Source: Roseofilum reptotaenium CS-1145
GTDB taxonomy: Bacteria > Cyanobacteriota > Cyanobacteriia > Cyanobacteriales > Desertifilaceae
Assembly (NCBI RefSeq): GCF_028330985.1
Contig: NZ_JAQMUE010000034.1
Span: 62,001-126,000, forward strand
Reading direction: 5' to 3'
Length of the DNA stretch: 64,000 nt
A model generated the notes under the pieces. It saw nothing but the letters and a program-made list of their open reading frames with translations. It ran no database searches and was not told the origin of the DNA. Position numbers and translations under genes: made by a program. Below, piece by piece: positions 9,025 to 17,313 of the stretch; positions within the stretch are counted from its first letter, which is position 1, and the number at the start of each line of letters is the position of its first letter.

Positions 9025-9891
9025 ATGTGGAATTTAATTGCCAATCGCATTAGTGAAGTGACCAACCAATCCTTTGAAATTCAATCTCATCGATCGGTCG
9101 GTGGGGGTTGTATTAATCAAGGGTATCAAGTTCGGGGAAGGGATCGTGTCTATTTTGTGAAACTCAATCGCGCTGTAGATATCGAAATGTTTGACGCTGA
9201 AGCCTTGGGTTTAAAACAAATGCACGATACCCAAACGATTCGTGTTCCCACCCCTATTTGTACCGGAGTCGCAGGCAACTCAGCCTACATTGTCTTGGAA
9301 TGGTTAGAATTCGGGGGTGGAATGTCCAAATCTTGGGAAGAAATGGGGCGACAACTGGCGCATTTGCACAGCGCCAAGCCACCTCGCCCAGAGTTTGGCT
9401 GGGATGGCAATAATACGATTGGTTCAACTCCTCAAATCAACACTTGGACAGCAAATTGGGTTGAATTTTATCGGGACCATCGATTAGGATATCAATTCCG
9501 ACTAGCTAAACGGCGAGGAGGGCATTTTCCCCAAGAGAAGGAACTGTTCGCTGCGCTTCCCGAACTGTTGGCCAATCATCACCCCCAACCCTCTTTAGTT
9601 CATGGGGATTTATGGTCGGGAAACGCGGCTTGCACGGTGTCTGGAGAACCGGTGATTTTCGATCCAGCCACTTATATTGGCGATCGCGAAGTCGATTTAG
9701 CGATGACTGAATTATTTGGCGGTTTTCCTGCCTCTTTTTATCAGGGCTATCATCAAGTTTTGCCGCCCAATCCCGGTTATAGTGTCCGTAAAACCCTTTA
9801 TAATCTCTATCATATTCTCAATCACTTCAATCTTTTTGGTGGTGGTTATGGTCCTCAATCCAACAGCATGATCCGCCAATTATTGCGATGA
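9025..9891 (+). CDS. Fructosamine kinase family protein
   Basis: The 288-residue protein matches fructosamine-3-kinase/ketosamine kinase proteins along its whole length. VGGGCINQGYQV is the N-lobe loop, VYFVKLN the ATP lysine strand, and HGDLWSGN (about 191-198) the catalytic aspartate loop. IFDPATYIGDREVDLAMTELFGGF is the metal-binding aspartate and following helix. The family phosphorylates sugar adducts on protein lysines, which promotes deglycation and repair. Length is normal for bacterial members. It is in the same direction as the M16 peptidase, but the AT-rich repeat separates them, so cotranscription is uncertain. Confidence 0.92.
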   Translation: MWNLIANRISEVTNQSFEIQSHRSVGGGCINQGYQVRGRDRVYFVKLNRAVDIEMFDAEALGLKQMHDTQTIRVPTPICTGVAGNSAYIVLEWLEFGGGMSKSWEEMGRQLAHLHSAKPPRPEFGWDGNNTIGSTPQINTWTANWVEFYRDHRLGYQFRLAKRRGGHFPQEKELFAALPELLANHHPQPSLVHGDLWSGNAACTVSGEPVIFDPATYIGDREVDLAMTELFGGFPASFYQGYHQVLPPNPGYSVRKTLYNLYHILNHFNLFGGGYGPQSNSMIRQLLR

Positions 9892-9933
9892 GAATCTGAG
9901 GAATTCATCATTAATCATTAATGGTATTGTGGG

Positions 9934-9968
9934 GTATGTTGCGTTAAACGAAGTGCAACCCAACATAC
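9934..9968. repeat. Hairpin repeat of the GTTGGGTT class between convergent genes
   Basis: GTATGTTGCGTT (9934-9945) pairs with AACCCAACATAC (9957-9968) with one mismatch, around an 11-base loop containing ACGAAGTGC. A longer related element is at 23082-23213. It sits between two convergent genes and may work as a two-way terminator. It also marks the left edge of the TOPRIM/ATPase cassette. Confidence 0.6.
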
Positions 9969-9981
9969 TGCCATGAGTATT

Positions 9982-10578
9982 TCAGAGATTTTGCACAAAT
10001 TCAATTAATCTTTCACAGGCTGAATGTTCCCAGTCAATATAGCCTGCTTGCGCCGCTTCTCCTAAACGCCTATCGGGTTTATCTTGACTTGCTAACCATG
10101 CATTAACTTTAGCCTTAGAAAAATTATGGATTCTTCTACTTGTAGAGCTTTCCATACAACTGATAAACTCTTCAATACAACTCATTTCCTTATCGGAGAG
10201 TGTCTTTAAGACTAAATCTTCTAGCATTCCAGAATTTTGATGATCGGGAAGGATAAAATAGTTAATTCTTAAATCACTACTGACATTCGGATAACCCCGA
10301 AATTCAGAAATCTGTCGTTGGATACTTTGAGATTTAGACGTAAATGAAGCATCTGCATCACCGGTAATCCCTAAAGCCACCACACTAGAAAAGCCAGGGA
10401 TTAAAGGAGCAGCTTTTAAAAACTGCTTTAAATTATCTTTTCCACCATAAACCTCGATCTGAATATCCTTAATTTGTAAATACTTAATCAACCCAGAGAA
10501 AAAGAATTGTTCATCCTTCCCTTCACCAAGGATGACTCGTGGCTTGTGAAAGTTGACAGTTGGGTGAGTCTGACTCAT
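9982..10578 (-). CDS. TOPRIM-like protein (DUF3226/OLD-type), partner of an AAA ATPase
   Basis: The 198-residue protein looks like a compact TOPRIM domain. An early strand ends in a glutamate (VILGEGKDEQFF, Glu19), and a central strand carries a DxD pair (GITGDADAS, Asp74 and Asp76). TOPRIM proteins such as the OLD nuclease use exactly such residues for metal binding, and DUF3226 proteins have this layout. The family assignment is from memory of the motifs. Its ATG overlaps the stop of the upstream ATPase gene (TAATG), so the two are translationally coupled. AAA ATPase plus TOPRIM pairs are known in antiphage systems (OLD, Gabija, and PARIS with a DUF4435 protein). A nuclease role here is inferred, not shown. 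Confidence 0.7.
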   Translation of the reverse strand: MSQTHPTVNFHKPRVILGEGKDEQFFFSGLIKYLQIKDIQIEVYGGKDNLKQFLKAAPLIPGFSSVVALGITGDADASFTSKSQSIQRQISEFRGYPNVSSDLRINYFILPDHQNSGMLEDLVLKTLSDKEMSCIEEFISCMESSTSRRIHNFSKAKVNAWLASQDKPDRRLGEAAQAGYIDWEHSACERLIEFVQNL

Positions 10579-11666
10579 TAGCGCATCTCCAGATTTAGAT
10601 CTACAGAAGTCTCTAGAGTCTCTTGGTCATAAACTAAAGATTTAATCAAAGGAGAATCTTTTTCCCGTTCTAATCTGACATAGCGAAAATCATAGGACTC
10701 AGACTGAGAAAAGGCTTGGTGAGCAGCAATAATACATTCACGACTATGGGTAGTGGCAAAAATTTGGGTATTATACTTTTGAGTCGTCAGAGCAATAGAT
10801 TGCCAAACTTTTTCTAAAACTGAATAATGAATACCATTATCAATTTCATCAATTAACAAGATGCCATCGCTAATACTCATAATCGACAGAATAATTGAAA
10901 GTAGTCGTCCCATTCCTTCCCCCATTACGGAAATAGGAATTAAAGAATCCATTCCCACATCTCCATAAATCATGGGAATTCCCTCATTAACTAAAATAGC
11001 TAAACGATTTAACCTTGGCTCTAAGATTCTCAAAATATCGACAATTTCCTGTTGTCTATTCATCGCTTCTAGATCGCTAAACTTTTCGGCATCCTCACTG
11101 GGTGATATTTTTAAGCGACTACTGATAAAATAACTAGCATCCAAAAAATCTATTTGTGCTTCTTCGGGTATAGTTTCTTGTTCAATACCTAGCCTCATTT
11201 CACCAATATCTTCTTTGTCTAGTGTCAGAAAAATAGTAAAAATCACGTGTCGATCGTTTTGTTTAAACTCTAATTTTAAGTCCTTGAAAAACTTTCGGGT
11301 ATTCGATCTTAAACTTAAAGGTAGTATTCTGGGTGTTGAGGCTTTATCCAAGCTTAATTTCAGGTCAAAATTGATATTCGTATGATCGACTATCTTGATT
11401 TTAATATTTCGATCGGATCGTTTTTCATAAAATAGCCACTCACAAATCTCTTCTATGTTAAAATTGGGGTGACGGACAATCCCCCGGTCAAAGTTTAATC
11501 TTAGGGGTGTTTCTAGGGAATTCAAGCTGGTTGATAGAGCGATCGCCTCTAGCAGGGTAGTTTTGCCAACATTATTAACCCCTCCAATTAAATTGACTCG
11601 CTCTAGGTTAGGGATGGTGATGTCCTTAAAGCATCGAAAATTGCTAACTGTAATCTCTTTGAACAT
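10578..11666 (-). CDS. AAA family ATPase of the OLD/AAA_15 type
   Basis: The 362-residue protein starts with the SMC/RecF-like ITVSNFRCFKDI and has Walker A GGVNNVGKT at residues 28-36. Further on are a signature-like SVMGEGMGRLLSIIL, Walker B GILLIDEIDNGIH, and a D/H-loop IFATTHSRECI. This order is that of single-chain AAA_15/AAA_21 ATPases found in antiviral and anti-plasmid operons. There is no nuclease domain in the chain; that function could be supplied by the coupled downstream TOPRIM-like protein. The gene is visibly more AT-rich than its neighbours, which suggests acquisition. Start ATG at 11666. Confidence 0.85.
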   Translation of the reverse strand: MFKEITVSNFRCFKDITIPNLERVNLIGGVNNVGKTTLLEAIALSTSLNSLETPLRLNFDRGIVRHPNFNIEEICEWLFYEKRSDRNIKIKIVDHTNINFDLKLSLDKASTPRILPLSLRSNTRKFFKDLKLEFKQNDRHVIFTIFLTLDKEDIGEMRLGIEQETIPEEAQIDFLDASYFISSRLKISPSEDAEKFSDLEAMNRQQEIVDILRILEPRLNRLAILVNEGIPMIYGDVGMDSLIPISVMGEGMGRLLSIILSIMSISDGILLIDEIDNGIHYSVLEKVWQSIALTTQKYNTQIFATTHSRECIIAAHQAFSQSESYDFRYVRLEREKDSPLIKSLVYDQETLETSVDLNLEMR

Positions 11667-11728
11667 AGAAATCTACTGGATTAAACCCTCCTGGTTTGAT
11701 TATATCTGAGCGATCGCCCTAGGTTCGT

Positions 11729-11775
11729 TGTAGCACTGCCTTCGCTAAAATGCTCAGAGCGAAGACAGCGCTACA
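11729..11775. repeat. Imperfect hairpin repeat flanking the ATPase/TOPRIM cassette
   Basis: TGTAGCACTGCCTTCGCT (11729-11746) pairs with 11758-11775 with two mismatches over 18 bp, loop 11 bases. The sequence directly after it (ACTGAGTTTTCTAATGCACTACTTTT) is nearly repeated at 22900-22930, so this is a dispersed repeat. It runs into the stop codon of the MORN gene. Confidence 0.6.
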
Positions 11776-11797
11776 AAAAACTGAGTTTTCTAATGCA

Positions 11798-12514
11798 CTA
11801 CTTTTTCAACTCTCCAGCTTGCCAATTTCCCTCCAATTTCGTGCCGTTGGTATAAGTAAAAACGCCCCAACCCTGTTTCACCCCATTGCGAAAATTACCC
11901 TCATAACGATTACCACTGGGGAAAATACAAGTGCCAAAGCCATTGAGTTGGCCTTCCCGAAATGCTCCACTACATTGGGTACCATTGGCAAAATTCAAGG
12001 CTCCGCGACCATCAGGACGACCATTGCGAAAAGCTCCTTGATAGCGATCGCCATTTTGATACACACAAGCCCCTGTACCATTCAACTGTTGATCCTGAAT
12101 TGTCCCTTCACAGCGCGTTCCGGTACTCAAAACGATCGCTCCTTGACCCAGACGCTGACCATTCTGAAACTGCCCTTCATAGCGATATTGTCGCCCAAAC
12201 GAACAAACCCCATCCCCTTGCAGACGACCATTACGGAACGTACCTTGACATTGAAATCCATTACGGAAACGTAGGGTTCCTTGACCGTGAAAAATGCCCT
12301 CTACTAATTGCCCTTGATACTGAGTTCCACTCGGAAGGGTACACGTCCCTTCACCTGTTAACGTACCGCCACTAAAATTCCCTCGACAGAGAGAATTGGG
12401 GTTAGCTTGTGCGGGGAGGCTAAACCCAGTGAGGGCCGTCACTGTGGCAGAAATTAAGGCGATCGCTAACCCGTGAGCCAATCCAAATTGGGGTTGTCCT
12501 ATCATCCGTTGCAT
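11798..12514 (-). CDS. Exported MORN-repeat protein
   Basis: The 238-residue protein begins with a signal-peptide-like stretch (hydrophobic about 15-33, ending SLPAQA). About eight MORN-like units of roughly 23 residues follow, each with a Y/C-x-G-x-F/L core such as YQGAFRNGRPDGRGALNF. Many units have cysteine in place of the usual tyrosine (TQCSGAFREG, TRCEGTIQD). Paired cysteines could form disulfides in the periplasm; that is inference. The family forms extended beta-hairpin arrays used as scaffolds or lipid/protein binders. No enzyme domain is fused. It is divergent from the DUF3370 gene. Confidence 0.88.
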   Translation of the reverse strand: MQRMIGQPQFGLAHGLAIALISATVTALTGFSLPAQANPNSLCRGNFSGGTLTGEGTCTLPSGTQYQGQLVEGIFHGQGTLRFRNGFQCQGTFRNGRLQGDGVCSFGRQYRYEGQFQNGQRLGQGAIVLSTGTRCEGTIQDQQLNGTGACVYQNGDRYQGAFRNGRPDGRGALNFANGTQCSGAFREGQLNGFGTCIFPSGNRYEGNFRNGVKQGWGVFTYTNGTKLEGNWQAGELKK

Positions 12515-12809
12515 TGCGTTCTATCCCACGATCTGGTCTTAATGTTCAAACTTCTCTATCATATAGGTTTAAAGTTGATCCGGTTAATGGAAAAAGTTCC
12601 ATGCAGTGGCGATCGAAACTTCCCCGGATCTCGATTCAGATCCGAGAACATTAAGTAGAGCGCCAGGTACTGGTAATCGGTACGTCACTTTCTGCTGGCT
12701 CAAGCCACGCAGCTTAGATTCTCCCAAATCTAACGAAGAGGTGACTAGATCATGAGCCAAAAACGATAACACTTTCGGATATTTCCCTAATTAACCCTAC
12801 TGCGAGCCT
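12515..12809. other. Divergent intergenic region with two small hairpins
   Basis: The 295 bp between MORN and DUF3370 genes contain no convincing ORF. I see CGGATCT-CGATTC-AGATCCG (about 12624-12643) and TTAGATT-CTCCC-AAATCTAA (about 12714-12733), both short perfect stems that would lie in the leader of the DUF3370 gene if its promoter is upstream. No known riboswitch class was recognised. Confidence 0.35.
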
Positions 12810-14321
12810 ATGCTGCCATTAGTTTCTTTATTGATTTTCTCCCAAATTCCGATTCCGCCTTCTGAACCGACTCCTATACCGATCAATCCCGCTCCTCAAC
12901 CGACTGCTGAACCTACCCCTGAACCGACTCCTACTCCCACACCTCCCCCTCTCCCTCCTCCAGAGCGCTTGAGTCCCCTCGAAACCATTCCCAAGCTTCC
13001 TACCTTGCCACAATTTGAATACTTACAACCGACTGAAGTTCGTCCCTTATCAGGTCAACTGGATCGGGTTCCGGTTTTTAATAGTAATAGTCCCGAACTG
13101 GTCAAAACTGAAGGCATTCTCTTATCCACATTTCCAAAACGGGGAATGCAGCACCCTCAAGCCCACCTAGATTATCCTTTAGAAGGAAGATTTGATATTT
13201 TTGCTCATCATATTTCTCGTGCTAGAACACAAGCAGAAATTCGGTCATTCTTTCAAGGAATTCTAATCTATAATCCAACGAATCAACCGATTACTCTCAG
13301 AGTGTTGGAAGGAGCCAGTTATTTAACTCGCCCCGATGCCATTTTTATCGACTTACCCGAAATTGTAGATAATCGCTTGGGAACCATCTTTTCTGGCCCT
13401 GGAAGTCGTGCTGTAGGCGATGTTTTACGGGGTCGAAAACAAGGGAATTGGCCAGATGTGACGGTGATTCAACCCGGGGAAGTTCAACAACTGATGAATC
13501 TCCCGATTCCTGCGGGAACCGTGCTTCCAACCTCCAACGGTCGCTCGACTCTGTTGCGGGTGGAAACAGATGGCCCAGTTCATGTGGCGAATTTAGCCAT
13601 GCTATCCCCGAAAAACCCGGATGGTACGGAGCGTGTACCAACCCTGCAAGAATGGCTGAGTTTATTGGTGAAGGGCACTTTATCAGGGCCAAGAGATTTA
13701 CGACCGACTCCCATTGATAATAAAACCACCAACTTCCCCGCTCGGTTTATTTATGGTCGAGTGGCGGGCATTTCCCAGGGTTCGCAATGGACAACGACAT
13801 TAACCGATAATCCCCAATCTGAGGATTTAACGATTCCCAAACCCGGACGGGCGATCGCCTACGGCCTAAGCTTACTCCATCGCGGACGGCTGGGTACAGG
13901 GCAAATCCAAAGCGCTCCCATGTTAACCCGCTATCCAGATACAGCCTATTTTGGCCATGGGAATTATGGGGTTGAATATAATTTAACTTTGCCCCTTTAT
14001 AACAATACTCAGAAAGCACAAAAGGTTACTATCTCTTTGCAAACCCCCTTAAAAGATGATGGTACGCAAGGATTATTAATGTTTTTAGATCCTCCCGAAG
14101 ATCGGATCTTCTTCCGGGGAACAGTGCGAATTGTGCATCAAAATTCCCAGGGACAAGCGACAGAACGTTATATGCATTTAGTGCAACAGCGAGGACAACG
14201 GGGAGAGGCTTTATTAGAGTTAACCCTGCCTCCCGGCGATCGCCAACAGGTGCAGGTAGATTTGATTTATCCCCCCGATGCCACCCCTCCCCAAGTCCTA
14301 ACCGTTAAAACAGAGAATTGA
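12810..14321 (+). CDS. DUF3370 domain protein with proline-rich N-terminus
   Basis: The 503-residue protein opens with a short hydrophobic leader (MLPLVSLLIFSQ). A proline/threonine/glutamate run of about 50 residues (PTPEPTPTPTPPPLPP) follows, as seen in proteins that cross or anchor at the cell wall. The remainder matches the cyanobacterial DUF3370 family (phrases LVKTEGILLSTFP, GRFDIFAHHISRA, IYNPTNQPITLRVLEGASY, FGHGNYGVEYN). Function is unknown; export to the periplasm or cell surface is inferred from the leader. No catalytic motif is visible. Confidence 0.82.
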   Translation: MLPLVSLLIFSQIPIPPSEPTPIPINPAPQPTAEPTPEPTPTPTPPPLPPPERLSPLETIPKLPTLPQFEYLQPTEVRPLSGQLDRVPVFNSNSPELVKTEGILLSTFPKRGMQHPQAHLDYPLEGRFDIFAHHISRARTQAEIRSFFQGILIYNPTNQPITLRVLEGASYLTRPDAIFIDLPEIVDNRLGTIFSGPGSRAVGDVLRGRKQGNWPDVTVIQPGEVQQLMNLPIPAGTVLPTSNGRSTLLRVETDGPVHVANLAMLSPKNPDGTERVPTLQEWLSLLVKGTLSGPRDLRPTPIDNKTTNFPARFIYGRVAGISQGSQWTTTLTDNPQSEDLTIPKPGRAIAYGLSLLHRGRLGTGQIQSAPMLTRYPDTAYFGHGNYGVEYNLTLPLYNNTQKAQKVTISLQTPLKDDGTQGLLMFLDPPEDRIFFRGTVRIVHQNSQGQATERYMHLVQQRGQRGEALLELTLPPGDRQQVQVDLIYPPDATPPQVLTVKTEN

Positions 14322-14376
14322 TTCAGTCTCTATTTGTGAGTATTGCTCACTTAAAGGTTATCTGGATGAATGTACC

Positions 14377-16491
14377 CTATTCACAATTGGGATGAATTGC
14401 GCCCTGAGAACACAGATACGTCAATTGCTTTTCATCTAAATTTTGCACTTCACTAAAATCTACTCCTGCGAATCCCTCCGATTTAGTTGCAGGAGATTGT
14501 TTTTCAATAAATTCATCCTTGTTAGGTGATTTGACTATGGGTTCAAAAACCGCACCCTCGAAGTTAGCACCGGCTAATTTTGCGCCTTGAAAATCAGTAT
14601 CTACTAAGACTGCTGCAGTAAAATTAGCATTTTGTAGTTGGGCACTATTAAACGTCACACCCGTTAACTGACTTTCGGTAAAATCTGCTGATTGCAATTG
14701 GGCACTGCTGAAATTGGCTTGGGATAAATTGGCATTTTCCCAAGTCGTTTCTGTAAGATTCGCAAACTTAAACTGACTCGAAATCGCCTGAACTTGTCCT
14801 AATCTCGATCCTTGTAGGTGGGCATAAGATAAGTTAGCATCGTTTAAGTTGGCTCCAGTTAAACTAGCAGTTTCTAAGAAGGCAGACTGGAGTGTAGCAC
14901 TCGATAACTGAGCGCTACTGAGGTTTGAGCCAGTCAGTCGAGCCTCATTTAAATTGGCTTTATTTAAAATAGCGCGAATCAAATTGGTACGGCGAATGGT
15001 GACATTGGAGAGGACTGCGCCGGTTAAATCCGCTTCTTTTAAGTCTGAACCGCTTAAATCTGCAACTTCATCATCAAATGTGCCTAAGCGTTGGTCTTTT
15101 CCTGCGCCATAAAATCGGCTCCATTTTAAGCTGGCTTGGGATAAGATTGCCCCACGAAAATTAATTCCAGAAAGGTCTGCTTTTTCCATCGCCGCAACAA
15201 AGGCAACAGGGGCAGAAGTTTTGCCTAAATCGACTTGCGCGAGAGAAAAATTTTCGGGGTTTCCCTGGTCAATGGTGAGAATTTTTACGATCGCCTGTTG
15301 GGTCGCCCGCAGACGTAAGCGGATAATGTTCTGTTGTTTTTGGCTACTCCCTGGACTGAGGGTTTCCATGTCCTTTTGCAGAGCTAGATTTGCCCGTTGT
15401 AAATAGGGCAGAGCATCCGGCCCCATGCTAAAGAGAGCCTGTTGAATGGCATCGACTAAGCGGGGGTCAGTTTCCTGAACTAATAAATCAACCAGAAATT
15501 GATAGGCTTTGGGGTCGTTGAGTGTGCCCATGGCTAAGACTGCCTCGCGACGTTTTTGGGCAGAATTGGCAACTGAGGGATCGAGATGTTGCACAAGTTC
15601 GATGAACAGTTGATTATCCTGAGCATCTCCTTCACGCACTGTGGTTTGGGATTGGATAAAAATTTGGGTTCCCACAAATGCAATTAGAACAGAACCCAAG
15701 CCTAACCCGATCGCACTCACCAGGGTAATGCCGGGATGATTTTGCATCCAACCCCATAAGCTGGATTGCTCTTTCCCCGTTTTAGGCGTAACAGCGAGAG
15801 CGCCCGGAGGGTCTTCTTCCGAACTGGTGTAGCTGATGGGTAAGGGTTCGGAGATGGGATAGGTTCCAGCAATGCGGTCATGGAAGGCGCGATAATAGCG
15901 GTCAAACAGGCCGCTAAAGACTTCCACAGTCAACATTAAACCAGATAAACCCAGTAGAATGGCTAGTTGGGGAAAGGCTCCACTATAGCGCCAAATGCCG
16001 TAAGCTACGCCGATGGGAAGTCCCCAACGCCCGATCGCCTCGCGCACAAAAGCCCGTCCGATACCGGGAACGCCGCCATTAAACGAGATTACCCGCACCC
16101 CTAACCAGAGTTTGGGGGAACTTTGGCCAGTGGTTCCCAGCAGATAAAGTTGCCATCCAGCTACCGCCACAGGAGCAATAAAGGCAACTGACCAGAGCAA
16201 GTTGGTGAGAGGAGAGACCTGGTTTTGGCGATCGCTCACTTGTAGAGCTAGGGTTTTGGAGATCGTCTCTTGACCAGTAGCCACCAGGGAATTTACAGGA
16301 ACTGGGGATTGATTCCCTTGATTTTTGGCATAGTCCCCCAAGCCATAGGGAACGGCAGCACTCACGACGACCATAGAGACCTCAACCACCCAAGCACTAA
16401 ACCGTCGTAGGGATAAGGGGGGACGACGAAGTTTAAGGGGGGGCTTAGGGAAAGAAGAGTTACTCTCTTTAGGGGCCGTTGAACTTGCCAT
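14377..16491 (-). CDS. RDD-domain membrane protein fused to HEAT-like and pentapeptide repeats
   Basis: The 704 residues divide into parts. Residues about 25-215 form an RDD-like membrane domain with several hydrophobic helices and the closing motif FHDRIAGTYPI. A further transmembrane helix lies around 255-275. Residues about 290-370 are HEAT-like helices (RREAVLAMGTLNDPKAYQFLVDLL). Residues about 425-650 are pentapeptide repeats with an imperfect start, where KDQRLGTFDDEVADLSGSDL interrupts the register. The last stretch is acidic and ends with two cysteines. It could be a membrane-anchored scaffold with the repeat helix on one side. No enzymatic motif is seen. It is convergent with DUF3370. 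Confidence 0.85.
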   Translation of the reverse strand: MASSTAPKESNSSFPKPPLKLRRPPLSLRRFSAWVVEVSMVVVSAAVPYGLGDYAKNQGNQSPVPVNSLVATGQETISKTLALQVSDRQNQVSPLTNLLWSVAFIAPVAVAGWQLYLLGTTGQSSPKLWLGVRVISFNGGVPGIGRAFVREAIGRWGLPIGVAYGIWRYSGAFPQLAILLGLSGLMLTVEVFSGLFDRYYRAFHDRIAGTYPISEPLPISYTSSEEDPPGALAVTPKTGKEQSSLWGWMQNHPGITLVSAIGLGLGSVLIAFVGTQIFIQSQTTVREGDAQDNQLFIELVQHLDPSVANSAQKRREAVLAMGTLNDPKAYQFLVDLLVQETDPRLVDAIQQALFSMGPDALPYLQRANLALQKDMETLSPGSSQKQQNIIRLRLRATQQAIVKILTIDQGNPENFSLAQVDLGKTSAPVAFVAAMEKADLSGINFRGAILSQASLKWSRFYGAGKDQRLGTFDDEVADLSGSDLKEADLTGAVLSNVTIRRTNLIRAILNKANLNEARLTGSNLSSAQLSSATLQSAFLETASLTGANLNDANLSYAHLQGSRLGQVQAISSQFKFANLTETTWENANLSQANFSSAQLQSADFTESQLTGVTFNSAQLQNANFTAAVLVDTDFQGAKLAGANFEGAVFEPIVKSPNKDEFIEKQSPATKSEGFAGVDFSEVQNLDEKQLTYLCSQGAIHPNCE

Positions 16492-16640
16492 AAGGTCGAG
16501 TCTTGAACTGAATAGAGCGCTACGTGCTGGTAAGGGGTAATGGGTAATCGTGAAAAGTTAAGGCAATGTGCATTTTGTAAAATCCCCAATATAGATTCAA
16601 GTTAATTGGAGAACACTATATATGGTGGATTGGGACAGGG

Positions 16641-16655
16641 GAAAACCCGGTTTTC
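16641..16655. repeat. Short palindrome GAAAAC-CCG-GTTTTC
   Basis: Perfect 6-bp arms around CCG. A near copy (AGAAAC-TGG-GTTTCT) is at 47216-47230 and a degraded half occurs near 18521. This resembles the AGAAACCCGGTTTCT repeat scattered in several cyanobacterial genomes. Confidence 0.5.
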
Positions 16656-16720
16656 TCGATTGCCTATTGCCATTCGTGCTTATTGCCTCCTCCCCGACAC
16701 AAAACTCTTTGCACTTTAAC

Positions 16721-17026
16721 TTAATTTTGCGAGGGGTCAGATTCAATTAAGAATTTGTAACCTAAGTACAAGGCTCCTCCCAATACCGCTAAGGTAATCA
16801 GGGTAGTGACCAAGCGCAGGAACAGATTGAGAAATCCAAAGCCAATCACTACACTCACACCAGCGACCACCAGTTTACCGGTATTCGATAGACCTTGATA
16901 CCAGGTTTTAATTTTTGTCAATAGGCCTTTAATCGCCTCAGAGCTAAATGGGCTAGATGGACGATTGAGTTGTTCTTCGTTCTCTCGCAGATGGCGACTA
17001 GGATCGCGGGGATTTTCAGGATTCAT
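16721..17026 (-). CDS. Small conserved-type membrane protein
   Basis: I start at the ATG at 17026 (MNPENPRDP), because GGAGAG lies about 8 bases upstream and the extra 30 residues of a longer frame look like translated leader. The resulting 101-residue protein has a polar N-terminus, an amphipathic stretch (AIKGLLTKIKTWYQGLSNTGK), and then two close hydrophobic helices at about 50-92 ending LYLGYKFLIESDPSQN. It looks like cyanobacterial small inner- or thylakoid-membrane proteins. No function is recognised. Confidence 0.7.
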   Translation of the reverse strand: MNPENPRDPSRHLRENEEQLNRPSSPFSSEAIKGLLTKIKTWYQGLSNTGKLVVAGVSVVIGFGFLNLFLRLVTTLITLAVLGGALYLGYKFLIESDPSQN

Positions 17027-17313
17027 CGGTTCTGCTCTCCAAACCAGGTGTTGATAGGCAACTCTACTAGGATAGCTCAAGGGGTGCAGAGGATGGGGAG
17101 TGAGACGGGGACGCACAGAAGAGGAAGATGGAATTGTACAAAGACATATAGTGCTTCACGAAATAAGGTCGTGAGGATGGGATCGCCCCTGGCTATTTGG
17201 CAATAGGGCACGCCCACTAAAGTCGAGAAACACCAAGTCGTCGTTTATAGTGTATACAGCAGCGCTCTAGTTAAAGATCTATGGGGTGCTGTTGATGTTA
17301 TGCTGGAATCATC

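Noticed and set aside
12624-12733. Two small hairpins as a riboswitch
   Set aside because: Stems of only 7 bp and no consensus of any class I know; kept only as a note on the intergenic region.
12810-13013. Arg-rich minus-strand frame across the proline-rich start of DUF3370
   Set aside because: It is the reverse reading of CCT/ACC-rich codons.
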